Source of the DNA: Micromonospora polyrhachis | GTDB taxonomy: Bacteria; Actinomycetota; Actinomycetes; Mycobacteriales; Micromonosporaceae | NCBI RefSeq assembly: GCF_014203835.1 | Contig: NZ_JACHJW010000001.1 | Span: 3,794,501 to 3,858,500, forward strand | Length of the DNA: 64,000 nucleotides | Direction: 5' to 3' | Part shown: positions 27,640-37,508 of the stretch, piece after piece | Position numbering within the stretch: the first letter of the stretch is position 1 | Layout of the letters: every line of letters starts with the position of its first letter | Translations under genes and position numbers: made by a program | The notes under the pieces: generated by a model | What the model was told of the DNA's origin: nothing | Seen by the model: only the letters and a program-made list of their open reading frames with translations | Database searches by the model: none

Positions 27640-28143
27640 ATGCCGAGTGATGTGGTGCGAGTCGTCTACCGCAAGTACGACGGCACCCAACACCGGGACT
27701 ACCCCGCCCGCCGACTCGCCGAGGACGACCTGGGCGTCTGGCTCGGAGTCGCCAAGGGGACGGAGTCGATCTATCACGGTCGACCGTCGGTGGAGATGAT
27801 CCCGTTCGTGTTGCTGGTGCCACACGACGCCTGGTGGACCGGGATGTTCAACCCGCCGCCGAGGACCAGCGAGGTCTACTGCGACATCGCCAGTCCGGCC
27901 CGGTGGGAGGACGACACGGTCCACCTGGTCGACCTCGATCTTGACGTGGTGCGGCGCCGGACCACCGGCCTGGTCGAGTTGCGCGACGAGGACGAGTTCG
28001 CCGAGCACCGGGTGCGGTTCGGCTACCCGGATGATCTCGTCGAGCAGGCCGAGGCGGCGGCGGCCTGGCTGCACGACGCGCTGGGCGACGGCACCGAGCC
28101 CTTTGCCACCGCCTACCGGAAGTGGCTCGCTCTGATCGTCTGA
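27640..28143 (+). CDS. DUF402 domain protein
   Basis: The 167-residue protein shows the DUF402/FomD-like core: VRVVYRKYDGTQHRDYPARRLAEDDLGVWL, WWTGMFNPPPRTSEVYCDIASPA-W-DDTVHLVDLDLDVV and DEDEFAEHRVRFGYPDDLVEQAEAAAAWL. Characterised relatives (FomD, YgaC) are metal-dependent nucleotide or diphosphate hydrolases; the present substrate is unknown. ATG at 27640 is used. Single gene, upstream of the phosphate transport pair. Confidence 0.82.
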   Translation: MPSDVVRVVYRKYDGTQHRDYPARRLAEDDLGVWLGVAKGTESIYHGRPSVEMIPFVLLVPHDAWWTGMFNPPPRTSEVYCDIASPARWEDDTVHLVDLDLDVVRRRTTGLVELRDEDEFAEHRVRFGYPDDLVEQAEAAAAWLHDALGDGTEPFATAYRKWLALIV

Positions 28144-28272
28144 CCAGGGCATGATCGGCCAACCAGCCGTCAACGGGCTACCCCGTCGGCAGTCGTCCTG
28201 TCGTACCCTCACGTGATCTTGATTTTGGGCGTTCGGATCTTCGGCTTTCGCCCCTCCGGGACAGCCGACTGG

Positions 28273-28305
28273 CTTAGATGAACGTTAGGTGAACGATGGG
28301 TTAAT
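28273..28305 (-). promoter_or_regulatory. PHO box (PhoP-binding direct repeats) before the DUF47-PiT operon
   Basis: Read on the minus strand there are three 11-base units: ATTAACCCATC, GTTCACCTAAC and GTTCATCTAAG. The last two match the GTTCACC-type direct repeat bound by PhoP in Streptomyces. It lies about 117 bp before the GTG of the DUF47 gene. Confidence 0.75.
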
Positions 28306-28421
28306 CGGTTTTGACCAGGGGTAGGCCGCAGGAATCGGCGTTTTCGCGTTCCCTAGCATCTCCCGAGGCAGGCTCCTCCTATGGCCCGTCCCCCGTCCAC
28401 CGACGCAACGAGGTCCGACCC

Positions 28422-29048
28422 GTGAAGTTTTCCTTCCGCCCCACCGAGGGCGCCTTCTACGAGCTCTTCACCAGGGCCGCGAAGAACCTGGTGCGGGGTA
28501 CCGAGCTGCTCAACGAGCTGGCCCTGCCCGGAGTCGACGTGCAGTCGGTGAGCGAACGGCTGACCGAGGTCGAGCACGACAGCGACCAGATCACCCACGA
28601 GCTCTACAAGAAAATCAACTCCACCTTCATCACGCCGTTCGACCGGGAGGACATCTACCGGCTCGGGTCGTTGCTCGACGACGTGATGGACCACCTGGAG
28701 GCGGTCGGCAACCTGCTCTACCTCTACGGCCTCACCAAACTGCCCTCCCTGCCCCGGGAGATGCACGAGCTGGTCAACGTACTGGACCAGCAGGCGCGGC
28801 TCACCGCCGAGGCGATGCCCCGGCTGAAGTCGATGAAGGATCTTGAGGACTACTGGATCGAGTGCAACCGGCTGGAGAACGAGGGCGACCAGGCGTACCG
28901 GATGCTGCTGGTCCGCCTCTTCTCCGGCGAGTACGACGCGCTGACGGTGCTGAAGATGAAGGAGGTCGCCGACGAGCTGGAGGCCGCCTGCGACGCCTTC
29001 GAGCACGTGGCCAACACGGTCGAGACCATCGCGGTCAAGGAGTCCTGA
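28422..29048 (+). CDS. DUF47 (PhoU-like) phosphate transport accessory protein
   Basis: The 208-residue, all-helical protein belongs to the DUF47/PhoU_div family: KFSFRPTEGAFYELFTRAAKN, EHDSDQITHELYKKIN-TFITPFDREDIYRL and ADELEAACDAFEHVANTVETIAVKES. It binds metal clusters and regulates the adjacent PiT transporter. GTG at 28422 is chosen to match the family N-terminus. It ends four bases before pit, so the two are one operon, and a PHO box lies upstream. Confidence 0.93.
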   Translation: MKFSFRPTEGAFYELFTRAAKNLVRGTELLNELALPGVDVQSVSERLTEVEHDSDQITHELYKKINSTFITPFDREDIYRLGSLLDDVMDHLEAVGNLLYLYGLTKLPSLPREMHELVNVLDQQARLTAEAMPRLKSMKDLEDYWIECNRLENEGDQAYRMLLVRLFSGEYDALTVLKMKEVADELEAACDAFEHVANTVETIAVKES

Positions 29049-29052
29049 GTTC

Positions 29053-30060
29053 GTGGACACCACCCTCATCGCCGTCATCGCGGTGATCATCGCGGCGATG
29101 GTGTTCGACTACACCAACGGCTTCCACGATGCGGCGAACGCCATCGCCACCAGCGTGTCGACCCGTGCGCTCACCCCGCGCCGCGCGCTCCTCCTCGCAG
29201 CCGTCGGTAACTTCGTCGGCGCGCACTTCGGCGCCGGGGTAGCCAAGACCGTCGGCGACGGTCTGGTGACCCTGCCCACCGGGGTGGAGAGCCTGGGTGT
29301 GGTCTTCGCCGGGGTCATCGGTGCCATCACCTGGAACCTGATCACCTGGTACTTCGGCCTGCCCTCGTCGTCGTCGCACGCCCTCTTCGGTGGTCTCGTC
29401 GGGGCGACCCTCTTCGCCGCTGGCGGCGTCGTCCAGTGGATGAACATCATCGAGAAGGTCATCATTCCGATGGTGGTCTCCCCGGTGGTCGGTCTGGTCC
29501 TGGGCTACCTGGTGATGCTCGCCATCCTGTGGATGTTCCGGAAGGGGAACCCGGGCAAGCTCGGACGGGGCTTCCGCTGGGCGCAGACCGCTTCGGCCGC
29601 CGCCATGGCGGTCGGACACGGCATGCAGGACGCCGCCAAGACCATGGGCATCGTCGTGCTGGCCCTGTACACCGGCGGCTACCAGAGCGACAAGGGGCAC
29701 ATCCCGGAATGGGTGTTCTGGACCTCGGCTGCGGCGCTCGCGCTCGGGACGTACGCCGGTGGTTGGCGGATCATCCGTACCCTCGGTCGGAAGATCATCG
29801 ACCTCGGGCCGGCCGAGGGCTTCGCGGCCGAGACCGTGGCCAGCGCGGTCCTCTACTTCAACGCCCTGGTGCTGAAGGCGCCGATCTCGACCACCCATAC
29901 GATCACCTCCGCGATCATGGGTGTCGGGTCGACCAAGCGGCTGTCGGCGGTGCGCTGGAACGTGGCCGGGAACATCCTGATCGCCTGGGTCACCACGTTC
30001 CCGGCGGCGGCCCTGATCTCCTGCATCGCCTACTTCATCGTCCGCCCGATCTTCGGCTGA
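29053..30060 (+). CDS. pit: Low-affinity inorganic phosphate transporter, PiT family
   Basis: The 335-residue membrane protein carries the two PiT signatures: FDYTNGFHDAANAIATSVSTRAL near residue 15 and ISTTHTITSAIMGVG in the second half, with about ten membrane segments. It moves metal phosphate in symport with protons. Start GTG at 29053, four bases after the DUF47 stop. A rho-independent terminator with a T run follows. Confidence 0.95.
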   Translation: MDTTLIAVIAVIIAAMVFDYTNGFHDAANAIATSVSTRALTPRRALLLAAVGNFVGAHFGAGVAKTVGDGLVTLPTGVESLGVVFAGVIGAITWNLITWYFGLPSSSSHALFGGLVGATLFAAGGVVQWMNIIEKVIIPMVVSPVVGLVLGYLVMLAILWMFRKGNPGKLGRGFRWAQTASAAAMAVGHGMQDAAKTMGIVVLALYTGGYQSDKGHIPEWVFWTSAAALALGTYAGGWRIIRTLGRKIIDLGPAEGFAAETVASAVLYFNALVLKAPISTTHTITSAIMGVGSTKRLSAVRWNVAGNILIAWVTTFPAAALISCIAYFIVRPIFG

Positions 30061-30096
30061 GCGTCCTCGCCTCAACCGCACCCGATCCACGCTAAG

Positions 30097-30129
30097 AGCG
30101 GCCATCCCCGGCTGAGGGTGGCCGCTTTT
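30097..30129 (+). terminator. Rho-independent terminator of the pit operon
   Basis: An 11-bp stem (AGCGGCCATCC with GGGTGGCCGCT, one G-T pair) and an eight-base loop run into TTTT, 37 bases after pit. Confidence 0.88.
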
Positions 30130-30287
30130 ACCGTCGCAGGCACGGTCATGAAACGGTGTAAATCCGGCGAAGCTCGGCTGCGCCGCGCAGCCGAACGCCG
30201 GAGGTCACTTCCGCGCGTCCGGTTGTCGCTTTTCCGCTAGTCTTCCGAGGCGCACGGTCGTTCGGTGCGCAGGTACCGTAATCGCTC

Positions 30288-32366
30288 GTGTCCAACGGTC
30301 CACAAAGTTTGATCGCCGATCGGTACCGGCTTGTCAGTCCCCTCGGGCAGGGGGGCATGGGACGGGTCTGGCTGGCCCGCGACGAAATGCTCCGCCGGGA
30401 TGTGGCGATCAAGGAACTGGTGCCGCCACCGGGCCTGACGGACGACGAGCGGCGTGAGATGCGCGAGCGGTCCCTGCGCGAGGCGCGGGCGATCGCCCGG
30501 CTCGACCAGGGCAACGTGGTGCGCATCTTCGACGTGCTGCATGCGGACGGCGAGCCATGGATCGTGATGGAGTTCGTTCCATCCCGGTCGTTGCAGGCGG
30601 TGCTGGCCGAGAACGGCCCAATGCCGCCGGCCGAGGTGGCGCAGATCGGCCTGGCCGTGCTCGCCGCGCTACGCGCCGCACACCGCGCCGAACTGCTGCA
30701 CCGCGACGTCAAGCCGGCGAACGTGCTGCTCGCCAATGATGGCCGGGTGGTGCTGACCGACTTTGGACTGGCCACCACGTCTGACGACCCGAGTATGACC
30801 CGAACCGGGGTCGTGCTCGGATCACCCTCGTACCTCGCGCCGGAGCGGCTCACCGAACGCGTCATCGGTCCCGAGGCCGACCTGTGGTCGCTCGGCGCGA
30901 CGCTCTACGCCGCAGTGGAGGGGCGACCGCCGTACGCGCGATCGTCGGCGGTCGCGACGGTGGCCGCCATCGCGACCGATCCGCCGACGCCACCGGAGCG
31001 CGCGGGTGCGTTGACGCCGGTGCTGGAAGGTCTGCTGCGCAAGGACCCGAGCCAGCGGATCAGCGCGGAGGAGACCGCACGACTCCTGCGCCAGGCGATC
31101 ACCGAGCAGCCCGCCCCGGCACCCGCAGCGGTGCCGACAGGTACGCCGCCCGCGGGTACGGCGCTGCCAGGTGAGCCGTCCCGAACACCGGCCGCCACCA
31201 GCACTGCCGTCCCCGCCACCAGCACTGCCGCCCCGGCCGACCCTGCCAGCGCCGCCACCAGCACTGCGACCGCCGCCAGCGCCGCGACCAAGAAGCGAAG
31301 GTACGGCTGGCTGATCGCCGCCGTCGTGGCGGTGGGTCTTGTCGGGGTCCTCGCGATTCAACCGCTCCTCAACAACGCCGTGGCCGACGACGGCAAACCC
31401 GACCCGGTACCCGGCACCTCGATGTCACCGACCCCAGCGACGAGGGCTGGTTGGCACTACTACACCCAGGATCCCCGCTTCTCGGTGCCGGTTCCGGACG
31501 GCTGGCAGCAGCTTCGCGACGGCAGGCGCGTCGAGTTCCGTGAACTGGAGGGCCGCCGGGTGCTGGTCGTCGAGGCGCTCGGCGCGCCCAAGGCCGACCT
31601 CCTGGCGGACGCCAGGGCCGCAGAGGCGGCGGACCGCAAGACCGAGAGGTATTCGAAGTACGAACGCGTCCACCTCCGCGAGGTGGACTACCGGGCGCGG
31701 GCGGTGGACCGCGAATGGACGTACACCGAACCCGACGGGACCCGGATGCATGCCCTCACTCGCAGCTTCGTCGCCGAGAACGGCCAGGCGTACAGGATCC
31801 AGTGGGTCACGCTGGATAGCGCGTGGACGGCCGGGCAGGGTGATCTCGCACTGGTCCTGGAGGGCTTCCGCGTGCCGCAGGCACCGGTGTCACCGAGCGC
31901 AGGATCGACGTCTGCCGGGCCACACAAGAGCGTTCCGGCCAAGACACCCGGTGCCACCAAGAGCAGCACGCTGGCAGCACCCCGGTTCACCGACCGACCC
32001 ATCGTCAACAACGGCAGCGGCAAGTGCATCGACGTGCCCGACAGCAATCGGAACACCACCGCCGAAATCCAGATGTGGGACTGTCATGGCGTCGCTGGCG
32101 AGAAGTTCACCCTCGGCGCGGATTTCACGCTGCGGGTGTTGGGTAAGTGCCTTGAGCTCAGAGGCACCAGCAACGGCTCCAACCTACGGATCGCCACCTG
32201 TACGGGCAGCGCCACGCAGCGGTTCGACCTGAACCGCGCGGGCGACCTGGTCAGCCTCGGCCCAGTCAAGTGCGTTGAAGTGACTGACGCAAACCCGGGC
32301 AACGGTGTCTGGCTCCAGATCTGGGACTGCAACGGCCGCGACCACCAGAAGTGGCACCTTGGCTAG
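30288..32366 (+). CDS. Ser/Thr protein kinase with extracytoplasmic ricin-type lectin domain
   Basis: The 692-residue protein has an N-terminal Hanks kinase (about 12-270): GQGGMGRVW loop, K42, HRDVKPAN with D139, DFG with D157, APE. An Ala/Pro/Thr-rich linker leads to one membrane segment (about 340-358). Outside are a roughly 140-residue PsbP-like or unassigned domain (WHYYTQDPRFSVPVPDGWQQ) and a ricin B lectin domain (about 565-692) with the QxW-type end DHQKWHLG and repeated CIDVPD, CLELRGT, CVEVTDA units. It probably senses a sugar or cell-wall glycan and signals inwards (inference). GTG start at 30288. Confidence 0.9.
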   Translation: MSNGPQSLIADRYRLVSPLGQGGMGRVWLARDEMLRRDVAIKELVPPPGLTDDERREMRERSLREARAIARLDQGNVVRIFDVLHADGEPWIVMEFVPSRSLQAVLAENGPMPPAEVAQIGLAVLAALRAAHRAELLHRDVKPANVLLANDGRVVLTDFGLATTSDDPSMTRTGVVLGSPSYLAPERLTERVIGPEADLWSLGATLYAAVEGRPPYARSSAVATVAAIATDPPTPPERAGALTPVLEGLLRKDPSQRISAEETARLLRQAITEQPAPAPAAVPTGTPPAGTALPGEPSRTPAATSTAVPATSTAAPADPASAATSTATAASAATKKRRYGWLIAAVVAVGLVGVLAIQPLLNNAVADDGKPDPVPGTSMSPTPATRAGWHYYTQDPRFSVPVPDGWQQLRDGRRVEFRELEGRRVLVVEALGAPKADLLADARAAEAADRKTERYSKYERVHLREVDYRARAVDREWTYTEPDGTRMHALTRSFVAENGQAYRIQWVTLDSAWTAGQGDLALVLEGFRVPQAPVSPSAGSTSAGPHKSVPAKTPGATKSSTLAAPRFTDRPIVNNGSGKCIDVPDSNRNTTAEIQMWDCHGVAGEKFTLGADFTLRVLGKCLELRGTSNGSNLRIATCTGSATQRFDLNRAGDLVSLGPVKCVEVTDANPGNGVWLQIWDCNGRDHQKWHLG

Positions 32367-32422
32367 CCGCAACCCGTGTTCGCCGCCGTCAGCAGTTGAT
32401 CAAAGAGGGGTGGCAACTGCCG

Positions 32423-33391
32423 CTAGGGGTAACTGACGCCGATCTGCTCCCGTACGGCGTCCAGCAGCCCCAGCACCTCCAGGGTGGCCGCGTGCGGCAC
32501 CAGCGGGCTCTCCCGTAGACCCGCCGCGAGGCAGCGCTGCACCTCGGCCGCCTCGTACTGGTAGCCCCCACCGACCAGCGGATCGGCGAAGACCTCCGGC
32601 TCGGCGTCGACCCGGTGCAGGGTGAACTCGGCGGGGCGGAAGAAGAGGCTGGGCAGCTCGATCCGCCCCCGAGTGCCGGTGATCGTGGCGACCTGCGGCG
32701 TCGCGCCGAGCATGCCGCAGGTCAGCGAGGCGAGCGCGCCCGAGTCGTACCCGAGGATGATCGCGGTGTTCTCGTCGACCCCCTCGGGGCTCAGCTTCGC
32801 CCAGGCTTTCACCTCGTCGGGTGCGCCGAGCAGGAGGTGGGCCAGGCTGACCGGATAGATGCCGAGGTCCAGCAGCGCGCCGCCGCCCAGCGTCCGACTC
32901 CGCAGCCGGTGCTCCGGTGGGAACGGCCCGGCCAGACTGAAATCGGCCGCAACGGTGGTCACCTCGCCGATCGCCCCATCGGCTATCAACGCGAGCATGC
33001 GCAGGATGACCGGGTTGCAGCGCATCCACATCGCCTCCATCAGGAAGACGTCGTGGGTGCGGGCCGCCTCGACCAGCTCCATGCTGCTCGCCCGGTCCAG
33101 GGTCATCGGCTTCTCGCACAGCACCGCCTTGCCGGCGGTCAGGCAGGCCAGGGCCGCATCGTGGTGGGCGATGTGCGGGGTGGCGACGTACACGACGTCG
33201 AGGTCCGGGTCGGCGGCCAGTTCGGCCCATGATCCGTACGCCCGGGGGATCTGGTGCCGGTCGGCGAACGTCCGCGCCGCCTCGGCGGAGCGGGAGCCGA
33301 CCGCGACGACCTCGGCGTCGGGCAGCAGGCGAAGATCTTGGACGAATCGTGCGGCGATGTTGCCGGTGGCCAGGATGCCCCAACGTGTCAT
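32423..33391 (-). CDS. Gfo/Idh/MocA family oxidoreductase
   Basis: The 322-residue protein has an N-terminal NAD(P)-binding fold (WGILATGNIAARF), the family segment DVVYVATPHIAHHDAALACLTAGKAVLCEKPM with the conserved EKP, and a C-terminal alpha/beta domain with WMRCNPVI and GGGALLDLGIYPVSLAHLLLG. It is close to the trans-dihydrobenzenediol / glucose-fructose oxidoreductase branch. Substrate unknown, probably a sugar or polyol. ATG at 33391 is used; single gene. Confidence 0.9.
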   Translation of the reverse strand: MTRWGILATGNIAARFVQDLRLLPDAEVVAVGSRSAEAARTFADRHQIPRAYGSWAELAADPDLDVVYVATPHIAHHDAALACLTAGKAVLCEKPMTLDRASSMELVEAARTHDVFLMEAMWMRCNPVILRMLALIADGAIGEVTTVAADFSLAGPFPPEHRLRSRTLGGGALLDLGIYPVSLAHLLLGAPDEVKAWAKLSPEGVDENTAIILGYDSGALASLTCGMLGATPQVATITGTRGRIELPSLFFRPAEFTLHRVDAEPEVFADPLVGGGYQYEAAEVQRCLAAGLRESPLVPHAATLEVLGLLDAVREQIGVSYP

Positions 33392-33428
33392 GCCGGCACG
33401 CTAGCCGAGAGCGCTCCCAAGGTGCCCG

Positions 33429-33511
33429 CCTGCCCCGGTCGACTCGGCGTGCCCCGGTCGACTCGCCTGCCTTGGTCGACTCAGCCTGCCCCGCTGACTC
33501 GCCTGTCCCGA
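33429..33511. repeat. Tandem repeat, about 4.5 units of 17-19 bp
   Basis: Units near CCTGCCCCGGTCGACTCG start at 33429, 33448, 33466, 33485 and (partial) 33502. The array fills most of the divergent gap between the oxidoreductase and NUDIX genes and ends about 30 bp before the NUDIX start. Confidence 0.75.
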
Positions 33512-33540
33512 TGGGCGGAGGCGCGAACTAAGCTCACGGG

Positions 33541-34392
33541 ATGACGATCCGCGACTGGACCACGGCGCTCGACTGGTCCAAGGCCCCGGCACCGCTGGTC
33601 GAGCACGCCCGCCGCTTCCGGGCCGAGGGCGGTGTGCCGGCACCCGCGCGGGTTGCTGCCACCGTCCTGCTGTTGCGGCCCGCCACCACCGGCTTCGAGG
33701 TGTACGTCATCCGCCGGGTCGCCGCGATGGTCTTCGGCGGCATGTACGCGTTCCCGGGCGGCGGGGTGGACCCGTCCGACTCGCAGGTACGCCTCGACTG
33801 GTCCGGGCCTTCGCCGGTTTCCTGGGGCGAGCGGTTGGCCTTGGAGCCCAGCGCGGCGCAGGCGGTGGTCTGTGCGGCGGCGCGGGAGGTCTTCGAGGAG
33901 GCGGGGGTCCTGCTGGCTGGCCCGACGACGGACACGGTCGTCGGCGACGTGAGCGGGGACGACTGGGAAGCGGCCCGGTCGGCGCTGGTCAAGCGGCAAC
34001 TCCACTTCGCCGACCTGCTCGCCGAGCGGGGATTGGCGCTCCGCTCCGACCTGTTGGTGCCGTGGAGCCGGTGGATCACCCCGGAGTTCGAGCCGCGCCG
34101 CTTCGACACGTATTTCTTCGTGGCGTTGCTGCCCGACGGGCAGCGGACCCGGGACGTCTCCGGCGAGGCGGACCACACAATGTGGATCAATCCGGAGGAG
34201 GCGCTGACCCGCGCTGTCGCCGGGGAGATCGCCATGCTGCCGCCGACCATGCTGACCCTGGCCGAGGTGGCCGCCTGCGCGGATCTGTCCGCCGTACCGG
34301 CGGCAGCCGCCGAGCGTGACCCCGCGAAGCCGATCATGCCCCGCCTGGAGTTCCCGTCCGACGGCAGCGAGCCCCGCTTCCTCCTCGACTGA
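33541..34392 (+). CDS. NUDIX hydrolase
   Basis: In this 283-residue protein the substrate-side PGGGVDPSD is separated by about 40 residues from the metal-binding helix AAREVFEEAGVLL, together forming a split NUDIX box; such an insertion is typical of the RNA diphosphatase/CoA-pyrophosphatase-like NUDT19 group. The flanking RVAATVLLLRPATTGFEVYVIRRVAAMVFGGMYAFPGGG and RFDTYFFVALLPDGQ also fit. It hydrolyses a nucleoside diphosphate linked to another moiety, substrate unknown. ATG at 33541. Confidence 0.9.
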   Translation: MTIRDWTTALDWSKAPAPLVEHARRFRAEGGVPAPARVAATVLLLRPATTGFEVYVIRRVAAMVFGGMYAFPGGGVDPSDSQVRLDWSGPSPVSWGERLALEPSAAQAVVCAAAREVFEEAGVLLAGPTTDTVVGDVSGDDWEAARSALVKRQLHFADLLAERGLALRSDLLVPWSRWITPEFEPRRFDTYFFVALLPDGQRTRDVSGEADHTMWINPEEALTRAVAGEIAMLPPTMLTLAEVAACADLSAVPAAAAERDPAKPIMPRLEFPSDGSEPRFLLD

Positions 34393-34431
34393 CCATCGCG
34401 GCAACGAACCTTCACCCCCCTTCCTGACATC

Positions 34432-35208
<777 letters not shown>

Positions 35209-35228
35209 GATTGCGTTACCTCCGAGGA

Positions 35229-36299
35229 TCAGCGGCTCAGCCGGTTACGGCGGGCCAGCAGCTTCGCCGCGATCGTCAGGACGAGGACGAGGGCGACCAG
35301 GGTGAGCGCCGCCGACCAGGCCCGGTCCGGCGCGTACTTGGAGGCGTCTCCGGCCTGCTGGTAGACGAAGAGCGCCAGGGACGACTGGTTGTTCTCGAAC
35401 GGGTTGAAGTTGATCGCCGCACCGCCGCCGGCGACCAGCAGTACGGGCGCGGTCTCGCCGGCCGCGCGGGCAATCGCCAGCATCACGCCGGTGACGATGC
35501 CGGGCAGCGCGGTGGGCAGCACGATCCGCAGGATGGTCTTCCACTTCGGCACCCCCAGGGCGTACGACCCTTCGCGCAGCGGGGCCGGCACCAGGCGCAG
35601 CATCTCCTCGGTGGAGCGCACGATGGTCGGCAGCATCAGCACGCTCAACGCCAGCGCGGCGGCGAAACCGGAGTAGCCGGGGCGGCCGTCGTTGAAGACG
35701 GGGGTCACGATCAGCACCCAGAAGGCGAGTACGAAGAGCCCGGAGACGATGGACGGGATGCCGGTCATCACGTCGACGAAGAACCGGATCGCGAAGGCGA
35801 ACCGGCCCCGGCCGTACTCGACGATGTAGATCGCGGCGGCGATGCCGAGTGGCACGGTGATCAGCGCGGCGATGGCGACCTGTTGCAGGGTGCCGACGAT
35901 CGCGTGGTACGCCCCGCCGTTCGGGTCCCGCGCCCCGATGTTGTTCATCGAGGTGAGGAAGAAGTCGGCGTCGAGGCGGGCGGCACCCTGGCTGACCAGG
36001 GTCCAGACCACCGAGGCCAACGGCAGGACGGCCAGCACGAAGGCAGAGTGGATCAGCGCGCTCCAGGTGCGGTTGCGTGCCTGCCGCCGACCCTCGACCG
36101 CGTGGCTGGCGGCGTAGAGGCCGACCAGGTAGAGCAGTGCGCCGAGGACGACGACCAGCACCGGCCCGCCGATGCCGGTGCCGTAGACGACGGCTGCCGA
36201 GACAGCCAGCGCGGCCACCGCGACACCCAGGATCGCGGGTACGGCCAGCCGGCGGGCCCGGAGGTCGCCGATCGGCGCAGGCAATGAGCTGGTGGTCAT
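35229..36299 (-). CDS. pstA: Phosphate ABC transporter permease PstA
   Basis: The 356-residue permease has an N-terminal extra membrane pair and the PstA core with [43 protein letters not shown] and [20 protein letters not shown] (EAA-type loop). ATG at 36299 lies 19 bases after the pstC stop; an ATGA overlap at the pstC stop opens only an eight-codon frame. It pairs with PstC in the membrane. Confidence 0.95.
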   Translation of the reverse strand: MTTSSLPAPIGDLRARRLAVPAILGVAVAALAVSAAVVYGTGIGGPVLVVVLGALLYLVGLYAASHAVEGRRQARNRTWSALIHSAFVLAVLPLASVVWTLVSQGAARLDADFFLTSMNNIGARDPNGGAYHAIVGTLQQVAIAALITVPLGIAAAIYIVEYGRGRFAFAIRFFVDVMTGIPSIVSGLFVLAFWVLIVTPVFNDGRPGYSGFAAALALSVLMLPTIVRSTEEMLRLVPAPLREGSYALGVPKWKTILRIVLPTALPGIVTGVMLAIARAAGETAPVLLVAGGGAAINFNPFENNQSSLALFVYQQAGDASKYAPDRAWSAALTLVALVLVLTIAAKLLARRNRLSR

Positions 36300-36318
36300 G
36301 TGGAGGGCTCCGTAACGG

Positions 36319-37458
36319 TCATGCGGCGGCCTCCGTGAACTCCCGGCGGCGGTAGAGGATCGCCCGCGCGGTGATGTTGACGATCAGCGTGATGGCGAAG
36401 AGCACCAGTCCGGAGGCGATGAGTGCACCGCGCCCGACGTCGTTGGCCTCGCCGAAGGCGTTGGCGATGTTGGCGGCGATGCTGTTGCCGCCGTTCTCGA
36501 TCAGGTTGACCGAGATGCCGAAGGTCATGTTGAGGGTCAGCGCCAGGGCGATGGTCTCGCCCAGCGCCCGGCCCAGCCCGAGCATCACGGCGGCGACCAC
36601 GCCTGGCCGCCCGTACGGCAGCACGGCGGTGCGGATCATCTCCCACCGGGTGGCTCCCAGGGCGAGTGCGGCCTCCTGGTTGGCGGTGGGGGTCTGGAGG
36701 AACACCTCCCGGGACAGGGAGGTGATGATCGGCAGCACCATGATCGCCAGGACCAGCGAGCCGAGCAGGACGGATCGGCCGAACGGGCCGTCGCCACCGA
36801 AGATCGGCAGCCAGTTGAAGTACTTGTTCAACCAGGCCGACAGGTCGCGTACCGGCTGGTAGAGCACCTCTCGACCCCAGAGGCCGAACACCACGCTCGG
36901 TACGGCGGCCAGCAGGTCCATCAGGAACCCGAGGCTTGTACCGATCCGGCGGGGGGCGTAGTGGCTGAGGTAGAGCGCGATGCCCAGCGCCACCGGCACG
37001 GCCATCAGCAGAGCCAGTACGGCGGAGAGCACCGTCCCGAACGCCAGCGCCCCGATGCCGAACTTCGGCTCGGGGTCGTTGGGGAACCAGCCCTGGAAGG
37101 TGAAGAAGTTGACGGTGTTGGCCCGCAACGCCGGGACCGCTCGGGCGACCAGGAAGATCGCGATGGCCACGATGATGGCCAACACGGTGGCACCAGCGGC
37201 CAGGGTGAGGATCCGGAACGCCCGCTCGGCCCCGAAGGCCCGGTGCCGGGGCAGCGCCCCGCCGCCGCCCAGCCCGCTCGGCACCGGATTGCCGGACGGC
37301 TCAGGGGCCACGATCGTGGTCACGGGTGCGTCGGCGGAGTTCGTGGTCACGGGTGTGTCGGCGGACGGCACCGAGGCGCCAGCGGGCCGAGCGTGACTGG
37401 TGGTCACGCCCGACCCGCCGACGCCGGGGCCGGCCGAGCGGGGAGCGTTGTCGCCCAT
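36319..37458 (-). CDS. pstC: Phosphate ABC transporter permease PstC
   Basis: From the ATG at 37458 the protein has 379 residues: a long low-complexity Val/Thr/Pro-rich cytosolic tail (about 1-75), then six membrane segments with the PstC features FFTFQGWFPNDPEPKFGIGALAFGT, LLAAVPSVVFGLWGREVL and ALALGATRWEMIRTAVLPYGRPG. The tail includes two VTT-SADAPVTT-like repeats and is longer than usual. The open frame upstream of the ATG overlaps pstS and is not coding. Confidence 0.94.
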   Translation of the reverse strand: MGDNAPRSAGPGVGGSGVTTSHARPAGASVPSADTPVTTNSADAPVTTIVAPEPSGNPVPSGLGGGGALPRHRAFGAERAFRILTLAAGATVLAIIVAIAIFLVARAVPALRANTVNFFTFQGWFPNDPEPKFGIGALAFGTVLSAVLALLMAVPVALGIALYLSHYAPRRIGTSLGFLMDLLAAVPSVVFGLWGREVLYQPVRDLSAWLNKYFNWLPIFGGDGPFGRSVLLGSLVLAIMVLPIITSLSREVFLQTPTANQEAALALGATRWEMIRTAVLPYGRPGVVAAVMLGLGRALGETIALALTLNMTFGISVNLIENGGNSIAANIANAFGEANDVGRGALIASGLVLFAITLIVNITARAILYRRREFTEAAA

Positions 37459-37508
37459 CTGCGCTCGCTTAGGTTGACGGAGGTACGGGGACAGGGCTGG
37501 GGGACGCT

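Noticed and set aside
36296..36322. pstA starting at the ATGA overlap with pstC
   Set aside because: That frame stops after eight codons; the correct frame starts at 36299.
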